DNA of 64,000 nucleotides, from the NCBI RefSeq assembly GCF_900637545.1, contig NZ_LR134376.1, positions 3,711,001-3,775,000 on the forward strand. Reading direction: 5' to 3'. The number at the start of each line of letters is the position of its first letter. The stretch's first letter is position 1. Made by a program: the position numbers and the translations under genes. Source of the stretch: Aeromonas encheleia (GTDB lineage: Bacteria > Pseudomonadota > Gammaproteobacteria > Enterobacterales > Aeromonadaceae). The notes beneath the pieces are model-generated. The model was not told where the DNA came from. It saw only the letters and a program-made list of their open reading frames with translations, and did not search any database. Shown piece after piece: positions 10,615-20,100 of the stretch.

Positions 10615-11658
10615 ATGATTAAGTTGATCGGTCTCAACAAAGTCTACGGTAAAGGCAGTGACGCCGTGCACGCCCTGCGTGACGTGAGCCTGCATGTGCC
10701 ACAAGGCAAGATTTTCGGGGTGATCGGCGCCTCCGGTGCCGGCAAGAGCACCCTTATTCGTTGCGTCAACCTGCTGGAGCGCCCCACCCAGGGCCAGGTC
10801 TTTGTCGATGGCCAGGATCTGGCGGCCCTGCCCGAGCGGGATCTGACCCAGGCCCGTCGTCAGATCGGCATGATTTTCCAACACTTCAACCTGCTCGCCT
10901 CCCGCACCGTGTTCGCCAACATCGCCTTCCCGCTGGAGCTGGCGGGCTGGAGCAAGGCGCAGATCCAGGCGAGGGTCGAGGAGCTGCTCGCCCTGGTCGG
11001 GCTGGAGGCCCGCGCCCACGCCTATCCATCCGAGCTGTCCGGTGGTCAGAAGCAGCGCGTCGCCATCGCCCGCGCCCTGGCGCCGGCCCCCAAGGTGCTG
11101 CTCTGTGACGAGGCCACCTCGGCGCTCGATCCCCAGACCACCCGCTCCATCCTGAGCCTGCTCAAGGAGATCAACCTCAAGCTGGGGCTCACCATCTTGC
11201 TCATCACCCACGAGATGGACGTGGTGAAGGGGATCTGCGACGAGGTGGCCATCATCAGCGACGGCAGCCTGATCGAGCAGGGCGAGGTGGCCTGGTTCTT
11301 CAGCAATGCCAAGACCCAGCTGGCCCGTGACTTCATCCACTCCACCATCCATCTGGAGGTACCGCAGGAGTATCAGGACAGGATGAGCCCCGAGCGGGTG
11401 GCCAACAGTTATCCGCTGGTCAAGCTCGGCTTCACCGGCAGCACGGTCGATTCGCCGCTGATTTCCGAGGTGAGCCGCCGTTTCAACATCGATATCAGCA
11501 TCCTGAGTGCGGACATCGAGTACGCCGGCGGGGTCAAGTTCGGCTTCCTGCTGGCCGAGCTGTTCGGGGACGAGGCCCAGTGCGAGGCCACCCAGCAGTT
11601 CTTCATCGACAACCATATTCAGCTGGAGGTAATGGGCTATGTCCGAAGCAATGATTAA
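10615..11658 (+). CDS. metN: Methionine ABC transporter ATP-binding protein MetN
   Basis: ATPase of the D/L-methionine importer. The start is set at ATG 10615 ([12 protein letters not shown], as in E. coli MetN); the open frame begins 69 bases earlier. 347 residues. Walker [10 protein letters not shown] (about 38-46), ABC signature LSGGQKQR, Walker [13 protein letters not shown], then a C-terminal NIL/ACT-like domain (about 255-345) that binds methionine and trans-inhibits transport. Its end overlaps metI by 20 bases. MetJ boxes lie upstream. Confidence 0.97.
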   Translation: MIKLIGLNKVYGKGSDAVHALRDVSLHVPQGKIFGVIGASGAGKSTLIRCVNLLERPTQGQVFVDGQDLAALPERDLTQARRQIGMIFQHFNLLASRTVFANIAFPLELAGWSKAQIQARVEELLALVGLEARAHAYPSELSGGQKQRVAIARALAPAPKVLLCDEATSALDPQTTRSILSLLKEINLKLGLTILLITHEMDVVKGICDEVAIISDGSLIEQGEVAWFFSNAKTQLARDFIHSTIHLEVPQEYQDRMSPERVANSYPLVKLGFTGSTVDSPLISEVSRRFNIDISILSADIEYAGGVKFGFLLAELFGDEAQCEATQQFFIDNHIQLEVMGYVRSND

Positions 11659-12292
11659 TCTGCTGTTCACGGCCCTCGGCGACACCCTGATCATGGTGTT
11701 TGCCTCCGCCCTGTTTGGCTGCCTGCTCGGGCTGCCGCTCGGCGTGGCACTGCACGTGACCAAGGCCGGCCAGATCCTGGCCAACCCGCTGCTGAACAAG
11801 ACGCTCGGCATCATAGTCAACGTCGGTCGCTCTGTGCCCTTCATCATACTGCTGGTCGCCATCATTCCGCTGACCCGGCTGATCGTCGGCACCAGCATCG
11901 GCACCATAGCCGCCATAGTGCCGCTGACCGTCGGTTGCATCCCCTTCATCGCCCGTCTGGTGGAAGGGGCGCTGATGGAGGTGCCGGATGGGCTGCTCGA
12001 GGCCGCCAAGGCCATGGGTGCCAAACCCTTGCAAATCATCGCCAAGGTGCTGCTGCCCGAGGCCCTGCCCGGGATCCTCAACAGCGTCATCATCACGCTC
12101 GTCACGCTCGTGAACTACTCCGCCATGGCCGGTGCCATCGGTGGTGGTGGTCTGGGGGATGTGGGTATTCGCTACGGTTACCAGCGCTTCGATCCAACCG
12201 TCATGCTGGTCACCGTGGTCATTCTGGTAGTGCTGGTTCAACTCATCCAGAGCGCGGGTGAGCGCCTGGTCAAACAATGTGATCATCGTTAA
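11639..12292 (+). CDS. metI: Methionine ABC transporter permease MetI
   Basis: Inner-membrane permease of the MetNIQ importer. 217 residues with about five hydrophobic segments. The cytoplasmic EAA loop [20 protein letters not shown] (about 121-140) docks on MetN. The start overlaps the end of metN and uses the GGAGG inside it, so the two are translationally coupled. Confidence 0.97.
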   Translation: MSEAMINLLFTALGDTLIMVFASALFGCLLGLPLGVALHVTKAGQILANPLLNKTLGIIVNVGRSVPFIILLVAIIPLTRLIVGTSIGTIAAIVPLTVGCIPFIARLVEGALMEVPDGLLEAAKAMGAKPLQIIAKVLLPEALPGILNSVIITLVTLVNYSAMAGAIGGGGLGDVGIRYGYQRFDPTVMLVTVVILVVLVQLIQSAGERLVKQCDHR

Positions 12293-12318
12293 TCGTCGAT
12301 TTCTGACAGGAGGTTTTT

Positions 12319-13119
12319 ATGAAATTGGGCATTAAATCCGCTGCGGCAGCGCTGCTGGCAACTCTGGTACTGGTCGGCTGCGGCCAGAAAGAAGAGAACA
12401 AGACCCTGAAGGTCGGCGCCATCGCCGGCCCCGAGACCGAGCTGGTCGAGACCGCGGCCAAGGTGGCCAAGGAGAAATACGGTCTGAACGTCGAGATCGT
12501 CACCTTCTCCGACTACGTCACCCCCAACGTGGCCCTGAACGATGGCAGCGTCGACGTCAACGCCTTCCAGCACAAACCCTATCTGGATGCGCAGATCCGT
12601 GATCGCGGCTTCAAACTGGTACCGGTTGGCAACACCTTCGTCTACCCGATCGCCGGTTACTCCAAGAAGATCAAGGCCCTGAGCGAGCTCAAGGACGGTG
12701 CCCAGATCGCGGTGCCAAACGATCCGACCAACCTGGGTCGCTCCCTGATCCTGCTGGAGAAGCAGGGCCTGCTGAAGCTGAAGGAAGGCGCCGGTCTGGA
12801 AGCGACGGTGCTGGACATCGCCAGCAACCCGCGCAACTTCAAGATCGTCGAGCTGGAAGCCGCTCAGCTGCCCCGCTCCCTGGAAGATGTTGATCTCTCC
12901 ATCATCAACAACACCTTCGCCGGTCAGATTGGCCTGACCCCGACCGAGAACGGCCTGTTTGTCGAAGACAAGGAGTCCCCCTACGTCAACCTGATCGTCG
13001 CCCGTGAAAACAACAAGGACGAAGAGAAGGTCAAGCAGTTCGTCCAGTCCTTCCAGACCGACGAGGTCTACAAGAAAGGGACCGAACTGTTCAAGGGCGG
13101 TCTGGTAAAAGGTTGGTAA
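12319..13119 (+). CDS. metQ: Methionine-binding lipoprotein MetQ
   Basis: Periplasmic substrate-binding lipoprotein (NlpA family) delivering methionine to MetNI. 266 residues; signal peptide with lipobox LVGC, acylated Cys21. NVALNDGSVDVNAFQHKPYL is the typical NlpA ligand-site region. ATG follows AGGAGG at ideal spacing. Last gene of the operon, followed by a strong terminator. Confidence 0.97.
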   Translation: MKLGIKSAAAALLATLVLVGCGQKEENKTLKVGAIAGPETELVETAAKVAKEKYGLNVEIVTFSDYVTPNVALNDGSVDVNAFQHKPYLDAQIRDRGFKLVPVGNTFVYPIAGYSKKIKALSELKDGAQIAVPNDPTNLGRSLILLEKQGLLKLKEGAGLEATVLDIASNPRNFKIVELEAAQLPRSLEDVDLSIINNTFAGQIGLTPTENGLFVEDKESPYVNLIVARENNKDEEKVKQFVQSFQTDEVYKKGTELFKGGLVKGW

Positions 13120-13132
13120 TCACTCACTCTGC

Positions 13133-13166
13133 AAAAAAGGCCGCGCCAAGCGTGGCCTTTTTTTTT
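13133..13166 (+). terminator. Rho-independent terminator of metNIQ
   Basis: A GGCCGCG/CGTGGCC stem with a short loop, flanked by A6 and T9 runs. Confidence 0.9.
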
Positions 13167-13215
13167 GCCCCCGTTATCATGGGCGTCAGCACGGTAACAA
13201 ACACAAAACAGAACA

Positions 13216-13716
13216 ATGAAAAAATGGTATCTGGCCTACTGCAAGCCTAAGGAAGAAGCCCGCGCCCGCGCCCATCTGGCAGCCCAGGGTGTCGAATCCT
13301 ATTACCCCATGGTGGAAATCGAGAAGCTGCGCCGCGGCAAGCGGGTACCGGTGCGTGAGCCCATGTTTCCCAACTACCTGTTCATCCACGTGGATCTCGA
13401 CGAGGTCTCGCCCATCACCCTGAAGTCGACCCGCGGCATCAGCCGCATCGTTCACTTCGGCAAGGAGTGGACGGATGTCAGCAGCCAGCTAATCTATCGG
13501 CTGATGAGCCGTGACGACAGCGATGAGGCCAGGGCCAGCTATGCTTGCCTGCCGACGCAGGGGGACAAGGTGCTTATCGAATCTGGCCCCCTTGCCGGGT
13601 TCGAGGCCATCTATCTGGAGCCGGATGGCGAGAAGCGGGCGATCCTGCTGGTCAGCCTGCTCAACCAGGAGACCAGTAGCAGCTTCGACAACCAGGCCTT
13701 CCGGCGCCTGGACTGA
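13216..13716 (+). CDS. rfaH: Transcription antiterminator RfaH
   Basis: NusG paralogue recruited by ops elements to help RNA polymerase through long LPS, capsule and similar operons. 166 residues: NGN domain (about 1-100; KWYLAYCKPKEEARA, PMFPNYLFIHVD, TRGISRIVHFG) and a C-terminal KOW domain (GDKVLIESGPLAGFEAIYLE) ending NQAFRRLD, close to E. coli RfaH. The Shine-Dalgarno is weak. Two degraded copies of its 3' end follow directly (separate entry). Confidence 0.95.
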   Translation: MKKWYLAYCKPKEEARARAHLAAQGVESYYPMVEIEKLRRGKRVPVREPMFPNYLFIHVDLDEVSPITLKSTRGISRIVHFGKEWTDVSSQLIYRLMSRDDSDEARASYACLPTQGDKVLIESGPLAGFEAIYLEPDGEKRAILLVSLLNQETSSSFDNQAFRRLD

Positions 13717-13920
13717 CCCTACCCAGACGTCTGCGGCGAGAAGCGCCCCCATTCCTGCTGGTCAGCCTGCTCAATCAGGAGACCAGCAGCAGCTTCGACA
13801 ACCAGGCCTTCCGGCGCCTGGACTGACGATAAGCCGAGCCTAGGATAACAGGGTGACACGGGCAGATCAGCCCGCTCCCTCAAGAGGCCGGCAGCAGCTT
13901 CGACAACCAAGCCTTTCGTC
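13625..13920 (+). repeat. rfaH 3' end and two degraded tandem copies
   Basis: The last 90 or so bases of rfaH (13625-13716) are repeated at about 13733-13826, with an identical GACTGA end and a 2-base indel near the left edge, and again, shorter and more decayed, at about 13868-13920. Stop-to-stop offset is 110 bases for the first copy; the third copy is shifted by about 105 bases. No start codon or promoter is evident for the copies, so they look like non-coding relics. Confidence 0.9.
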
Positions 13921-13934
13921 ACCACTATCAAGCA

Positions 13935-13958
13935 AGAGGCGGGCATTTGCCCGCCTCT
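13935..13958. terminator. Bidirectional terminator between rfaH and the chemoreceptor gene
   Basis: AGAGGCGGGC-ATTT-GCCCGCCTCT hairpin between two convergent genes. Confidence 0.8.
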
Positions 13959-13961
13959 GCC

Positions 13962-15935
13962 TTATCCCAGCTCGAATCGGCTGATGACCGAGGTCAGGCG
14001 CCCCGTCTCCCGGCTCAGCCTGGCGACTATCTCCTCCCCCTGCTGACTGCGCTCACTGGATTGGCGGCTGAGCCCGGCGATCTCCTCGACAGTCCCGGCC
14101 ACCTCCTGCGCCACCCGCGACTGCTGCTCGGTGGCGGTGGCGATGGCCCCCAGCTGACCGCAGAGATCCTGCACCAGCCGGGTCATGGTCTCCAGGGTCT
14201 CGGTCACCGACGCCACGGCGCCGTGCCCCTGCTCCACCAGCCGGGTGCCGCTGCCCACGGTGTCGGCGGTCTGCCGGGTCTGCTGCTGGATGCTGGCGAT
14301 GGTCAGGTTGATCTCCGCCGTCGACTGGCTGGTGCGACTGGCGAGCTGGCGCACCTCGTCCGCCACCACGGCAAAACCACGGCCCTGCTCCCCGGCGCGC
14401 GCCGCCTCTATGGCCGCGTTGAGCGCCAGCAAGTTGGTCTGCTCGGCGAGGGTGGCGATGACCTCGGTGACACGCCCCACCTGTTCACTCTGGCGGCTCA
14501 GCTGCCCCATCGCCTGGTTGGCCTCGGCAATCATGGCGGCGATCTGCTGCATGGTGGTGGTCATGCGCGTTAGGGCATCGCCCCCCTGGCGGGCCTGTCG
14601 CTCGGTCTGGCGGGCCGCCTCGGCCGCCTCGGCAATGTTGCCCGCCACGTCCCGGGTGCTGGCCGACATCTGCTCTATGGCCGCGGCGACCGTATCGACC
14701 CGCTGATTCTGGCTCGCCAGATCCCCCACTATGATGTTGCTGGTACGCCCCACCTCGCCGCAGGCGCCTTCCACCTGCCCCACGGCCCCCTGGATCTCCC
14801 CCACCAGCTGACGCAGTTGGCCCGACATCCGGTTGATGGAGCCGGTCAAGCCACCCAGCTCGTCTCGCCGCAATACCGGCAGGGGCGCGGCCGGCAACCG
14901 GCCATCCGCCACCAGTCCGGCACGGGCCACCAGGCTGGCGATGTCCCGGGTCAGCCGGCGGCTGAACAGCAGGGCCACCAGGGTGCCGAGCGATATGGTG
15001 CTGAGGGTGGTCAGCAGCAGGCTGTGATGGATGGTCTGGCCGGCGGCGGCCATCTGACCGGCGATCTTGTCGACCTCAGCCCGGGTGTGGGTCACCTGGG
15101 ACGCCAGCTGGCCGGCGAGCCTGTCCAGAGCCGGCTCGACGTCGGTGGCCATCAGGTGATTGGCCTGATCCCAGTCGGGCGCCTGCCGCCTGGCGATCAC
15201 CTGGCCGACCAGCTCGGCGAAGGGTGCCGACATCTGCTCGAACAGGGCCCAGAGCCCCTGCTCGGCCTCGGTGAACTGGCCCTGCTGCTGTTTCAGCTCG
15301 GCCACCCGCTGCAGATGAAACTGGTAGTAATCCTGGTACTTGGCCTGATACTCCTTGTCCCCGGAGATGAGGAAATCCCGCAGGGCGGAGAGGGCGTTGG
15401 CGAGGCCGTTGTAGGCATCGCCCACCTGCTTGAGCAGCAGGCGCCTATCGCCGGGCAACTGCGCCTGTGGCGTCGCCACCTCTTCATTGGCGAAGGATTG
15501 CAGCTGATCGAGTGCCGCCTCGGCCAGGGGGCCCGCCTCCAGCAGCATCAGGCTATGGGCCGGCAGGTTCTCCTCGGTGTGAGCCAGGGCCCACACCTTC
15601 TCCTGCTTGCCCTTGAACGCCTTGAGGGCCCGGGTCAGGGCGGGGGTAAACGCCTGCCGCTCGATGGCCTGCCAGGCGCCGTCCCACTCCAGCTTGAGGC
15701 GCTGGGCCTGGGCCGGATCCTTGCCGAGGATGAGGTAGGCCCGCAGGGAGGAGACGGTGGCGATCAGCGCCTTCTGGCTCGCCTCATCCCGCTGCAGGGC
15801 AGGCAGGGCCTGCTCCAGCAAGGCCGACTGCGACTGCTGGATCCGGCCCAGCTGGTGGTACACCAGGGCGGAGGAGAGGATGATGAGCAGATTGATAAAA
15901 CAAAAGCTAAACAACAACTTGCTTGAAATTTTCAT
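13962..15935 (-). CDS. Methyl-accepting chemotaxis protein
   Basis: Membrane chemoreceptor signalling to CheA/CheW. The start is set at ATG 15933-15935 ([13 protein letters not shown], behind AAGGA), giving 657 residues; the open frame runs 87 bases further upstream. TM1 about 7-27; a periplasmic, largely helical region of about 290 residues with no domain I recognise; TM2 near residues 320-340 ([18 protein letters not shown]); HAMP; and the MA signalling domain with the hairpin tip [20 protein letters not shown]. No C-terminal CheR pentapeptide is seen. Its 3' end abuts the rfaH terminator, and the EAL response regulator lies just upstream (38-base gap). Confidence 0.93.
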   Translation of the reverse strand: MKISSKLLFSFCFINLLIILSSALVYHQLGRIQQSQSALLEQALPALQRDEASQKALIATVSSLRAYLILGKDPAQAQRLKLEWDGAWQAIERQAFTPALTRALKAFKGKQEKVWALAHTEENLPAHSLMLLEAGPLAEAALDQLQSFANEEVATPQAQLPGDRRLLLKQVGDAYNGLANALSALRDFLISGDKEYQAKYQDYYQFHLQRVAELKQQQGQFTEAEQGLWALFEQMSAPFAELVGQVIARRQAPDWDQANHLMATDVEPALDRLAGQLASQVTHTRAEVDKIAGQMAAAGQTIHHSLLLTTLSTISLGTLVALLFSRRLTRDIASLVARAGLVADGRLPAAPLPVLRRDELGGLTGSINRMSGQLRQLVGEIQGAVGQVEGACGEVGRTSNIIVGDLASQNQRVDTVAAAIEQMSASTRDVAGNIAEAAEAARQTERQARQGGDALTRMTTTMQQIAAMIAEANQAMGQLSRQSEQVGRVTEVIATLAEQTNLLALNAAIEAARAGEQGRGFAVVADEVRQLASRTSQSTAEINLTIASIQQQTRQTADTVGSGTRLVEQGHGAVASVTETLETMTRLVQDLCGQLGAIATATEQQSRVAQEVAGTVEEIAGLSRQSSERSQQGEEIVARLSRETGRLTSVISRFELG

Positions 15936-15973
15936 GAACGTCCTTGTTCGACTGCGGGCATCCTGCCCCGGGT

Positions 15974-17185
15974 TCAGTTCTTGATCAGAGCGGGTAATCG
16001 ATCCAGCCAGGAGCGATGCCACTCCAGCAACTCATCCCGCGGCATGGGGCGGGCGGAGAAGAAGCCCTGGCACTGATCGCAGCCCAGCCTGGCCAGCAAC
16101 TGCCAGGTGGGCTCATCCTCGACCCCCTCGGCCACCGACTTGAGCCCCAGCTTGCGGGCCAGCTCGATGCTCGACTCTATGATGGCGAGCCGGGAGGGAT
16201 CCTCATAGCAGCGATCGACGAAGGATCGATCCAGCTTCAGCTCGGTGAAGGGCAGCAGCGCCAACTGCTGCATGGAGGAGTAACCTGTGCCGAAGTCATC
16301 GATGGAGAGCCCGAAGCCGTGCATGCGCAGGCGCGTCAGCACCTCCAGCGACTTGCCGAGATCCTTGACGAAGGCGCTCTCGGTCACCTCCAGGGTGATG
16401 AGCTCGGGGTTGATGCTCCAACGCTGGCAATGATTGAGCAGGGTGTTGCAGAGATCCCCCTCGATCAGCGAGGTGGTGGAGAGGTTCATCGACAGGTTGA
16501 GGGAGAGCCCGGTCTGTTCCCACAGGTGTCCATCGCGCAGGGACTTGTTGATGATCACCTCGGTCAGCTGATCGATCAGTCCATGACGCTCCGCCAGAGG
16601 GATGAAGTGCACCGGTGAGACCAGGCCATACTCGGGGTGCTGCCAGCGGGCGAGCGCCTCCATACCGATCCACTGGCCGGTGCCGAAGCTGACCTTGGGC
16701 TGATACCAGGGCAACAGCTGATCCTGCTCCAGGGCGGCGCTGAGATCGTCTTGGGTCAGGCTGTGGCCGTCCTCCTCCTGGGTCCGCTCCTGCTGGGGCC
16801 GCCAGGCGCCGATCAGCCGCCTGATCTGCTGCGGGTCGGCGGGCTTGTCGATGCGCCCCAGCACCTGCAGGCCATAGGCCGTGCTCATGCGCAGCACGGC
16901 GTCGACCACATCGTCTTCCAGCGCACTGCACAGGATGACGCCGCCCCTGAAGCCTCCCAGCGAGAGCCGGCGCAGCAGGGCCATGCCGTCCATGCCGGGC
17001 ATGCGCAGATCGCAAAACAGGATGTCGACTTGGTGGTGCTGACACAGCTCCAGCGCCGCCTCGCCATCCTGTGCCTCCAGCAGCTGGCCGTAGCCGAGCC
17101 TGCTGATCTGGTGCATCAGGGCCTTGCGCTGAAAGTTGTGATCCTCCACCACCATGATCACCAACTCATGCTGCTTGTTATTCAT
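15974..17185 (-). CDS. Response regulator with EAL c-di-GMP phosphodiesterase domain
   Basis: Predicted phosphorylation-controlled cyclic-di-GMP phosphodiesterase. ATG 17183-17185 ([16 protein letters not shown]) gives 403 residues. The receiver (about 8-125) has acidic VVEDH, phospho-acceptor in [12 protein letters not shown] and the Lys-Pro of IDKPAD. The EAL domain (about 155-400) keeps catalytic motifs: [45 protein letters not shown], and GFFSARPM near the end. No DNA-binding domain follows, unlike Vibrio VieA. Its start codon overlaps the end of the hybrid kinase gene by eight bases, so the kinase is its likely partner. Confidence 0.93.
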   Translation of the reverse strand: MNNKQHELVIMVVEDHNFQRKALMHQISRLGYGQLLEAQDGEAALELCQHHQVDILFCDLRMPGMDGMALLRRLSLGGFRGGVILCSALEDDVVDAVLRMSTAYGLQVLGRIDKPADPQQIRRLIGAWRPQQERTQEEDGHSLTQDDLSAALEQDQLLPWYQPKVSFGTGQWIGMEALARWQHPEYGLVSPVHFIPLAERHGLIDQLTEVIINKSLRDGHLWEQTGLSLNLSMNLSTTSLIEGDLCNTLLNHCQRWSINPELITLEVTESAFVKDLGKSLEVLTRLRMHGFGLSIDDFGTGYSSMQQLALLPFTELKLDRSFVDRCYEDPSRLAIIESSIELARKLGLKSVAEGVEDEPTWQLLARLGCDQCQGFFSARPMPRDELLEWHRSWLDRLPALIKN

Positions 17186-20100
17186 CGAGCCATAGTCCAA
17201 TTTCGCATGCAATAGCATCCATCAATACCTGTACTGTCTGACTCAACTCATCGAGCCTGTCCAGCTGTTTCAATCTGGCCGCAGCCTCCAGCTGAGCCGC
17301 CTCCGTCGCCAGGGCCGTCTGCCCGACCATGCGGGCCGCCCCCTTGATGCGGTGTGCCGTCTCCACCAGCGCCTGGGTATCCTGACACGCCAGCGCTCGC
17401 ACCATCTCCTCGCTATCCTGGCGATTGGAGTCCAGATACTCCTGCGCCATGCTGCGGGCCAGCGCCTCATCACCGAACAGGGAGATCCAGCTCAGCGCCT
17501 GCTCCTGGGTCGAAGCCTGAACGCGGGGCTGCGGCTCGCTCGGCGCACTGGCGACCGGCAACCAACGCTGCAGCATCTGGCGCAAGGTCTCCAGGCTGTA
17601 GGGTTTGAACAGCATATCGTTCATCCCCGCCGCCTGCATCTGCCGGCTGGCCTCCTCCGAGGTGTCGGCCGTGACGCCGATGATGGGGGCCGGATCCCCC
17701 GCCGCCCGCAGGGTCCTGGTCAGGCTGTAGCCATCCATCACCGGCATGTGGCAATCGGTCAGCAGCAGGGCGAAGCCCTGCCCCTGCCAGGCGCGCAGCG
17801 CCTTCTCGCCATCATCGACCAGCTCGGCATCGATGCCGAGAATGGCGAGCTGGCGGGCCAGCAGCGCACGGTTGATGGGATGATCATCGGCGACCAGGAC
17901 ACGGCCCTGCAACTTGTCTACCAGGAATTGCCCCGGCTGGGTGGCCCGCTCCCCCGCCAGTTGGCGGCAGGTTTCCAGCAGCAGGTCGGGATAGAGCGGC
18001 GACTGACCCAGCCGCCACCAGGCATCGCTGCCCATACGCCCGCGCAGCGCCTCCTGGGGGGAGAGCACTATGCCCTTGAGCGCGGATTGCTGCAAATGCT
18101 GCTGCCAGTCCGTGCCCAGCGCCCGCTCCAGCAGGCGCTCCTCCGCCAGCAGGCGACCGCTCAGCGGTTGCCGCCACTGATGTGGCTCCAGCCGATGCAG
18201 GCGGGCGCCCAGCTGTTCCATGGTCGCCCGCAGCGCGGCATCCTCCCCCAGCCACCACCAGTCCTGATCGACCAGCGGCGGGGCATCCCACTGACACTCG
18301 GTCAGCGGGATCTTGAAAGTCACGCAGGTCCCGGTGCCGGGCTTGCTCTCCAGCGCCAGGCTGCCCCCCATCTTGTGGATCAGCTGCTGGCAGATGGCGA
18401 GCCCGAGCCCGGTCCCGCCGAAGCGCCGGGTGATGTCGGATTCGACCTGCTTGAAGGGGGTGAACAGGTTCACCTGCTTGTCATCGGCGATGCCGATCCC
18501 GGTATCTCGCACGGCAAACAGCAGCTGGTTCGCCTGATAGCCGACCCGGATGGCGATCTCGCCCCACTCGGTAAATTTCACCGCGTTGTTGAGCAGGTTG
18601 GAGATCACCTGCCCCACCCGGATCGCGTCCATGCTGGCCTGATCCGGCACCTCGGCGGCCCACTCCAGCGTCACTTTGAGCCCCTTGCCATAGGCCAGGG
18701 TGGCGTGACCGCGGATGACATCGCAGATGACCGAGGTGAGTCGGCAGCCGTGGTAATGCAGCTGCAACTGGCCCGCCTCTATCTTGGAGAAGTCCAGGAT
18801 ATCGTTGACCAGATAGAGCAGGTTGTTGGTCGAGGTCGCGATGTTGCGCAGCATGTAGCGCTGATCGTCATTGAGATCGCTCATCTGCAGCAGCTCCAGC
18901 ATGCCGTGCATGCCGGAGATGGGGGTGCGCAACTCGTGGCTCATGGTGGCGAGGAAGCGACTGCGCGCCTGCATCGCCTGCTCCGCCACCTCTCGGGCCT
19001 GGCGCAGCGCCAGTTCCTGGTGCTTCAGGCCAGTGATGTCCTGCACCACCCCGTTAAGGATGACGCCGTCGAGCCCCTCCTGATGCACGAAATGGCCCCG
19101 TATCTGCAGGTAGCAGGGGATTCCGTGACGCATGATATCCACCTCAAGATCGAGGGGTTGCATGGCTCTGGCATGGCGCTCAACGGTCGCAACGAAGTCA
19201 TGCAGGGCGGGGCCTGTCAGCCCCAAAATGGTGCTGCCGACGACGCCGCTCTGCACCGGATCTGCGTCATAACCCACTATCTCCTTGAGCCCCTGGGAGG
19301 TATAGAGGAAGCGTCCGTTCCCCGGCCCCAACCAATGATACTGATAGACGATGCCAGGCATGCTGTCGGTGATCTGGGTGAGGCGGGTCTCCGCCTGGCG
19401 AGCCCGCGCCTCGGCCTCCTTGATCCGGGTCACATCGGTCAGCACCGTCAAAACCCCCAGCTGCTCACCGCTCTGCGCGCGATAGGGCTGCTTGGCATAG
19501 ATGACGTGAAACGCGGTGCCATCATGGCGCCGGCTGTAGCCCGCCCCCTCCATCGCCTGACCGCTCAACCACACCTCCTGCTCCTCCCTCAGTACCTTCT
19601 CCCGCTCCTGGGACGGCAGGCTGTCCAGGTGGTAGAGACCGCCATCGTTTTGTTCGCGGATGAAGGCATCGCGATAGGTTCTATTGCACAGGGTGATGCG
19701 CATCTCTTTGTCACGCAGCACCACCATGTTGGGCAGCGAGTCGAGCAGGGTCTGCACGAAGGTGAGCTGTTCATTCAGTTGCTGCTCGGCCTGTCGGCGC
19801 TGCGCTATCTGGCGGCGCAGGGTCCGGTTCCAGCCCAGGAACAGCAGCACGCAGAGCAGGAAGATGCCCACTCCGAGGGAGGACCACAGCAGCACTGTCC
19901 TCGGGTTGATGCCCGTCTGTATGGTCAGTGCCAGCCACTTTCGCTCCAGCTCGTTCAACTCATACTGCTGGATGGAGAGCAGCACCTTGGTCAGGATCTG
20001 CTGCAACATGGGATCTTGCTGCTGGGTCGCCATGGCGATAGGAATTGTGAGCTGATGACCAGAGAAGACGACCTGGTAGCGATTGCTGTGGCCTTGTTGC

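Noticed and set aside
13719..13946. Minus-strand open frame with internal repeat (EGLVVEAAAGLL)
   Set aside because: The peptide repeat is only the reverse complement of the rfaH tail copies.
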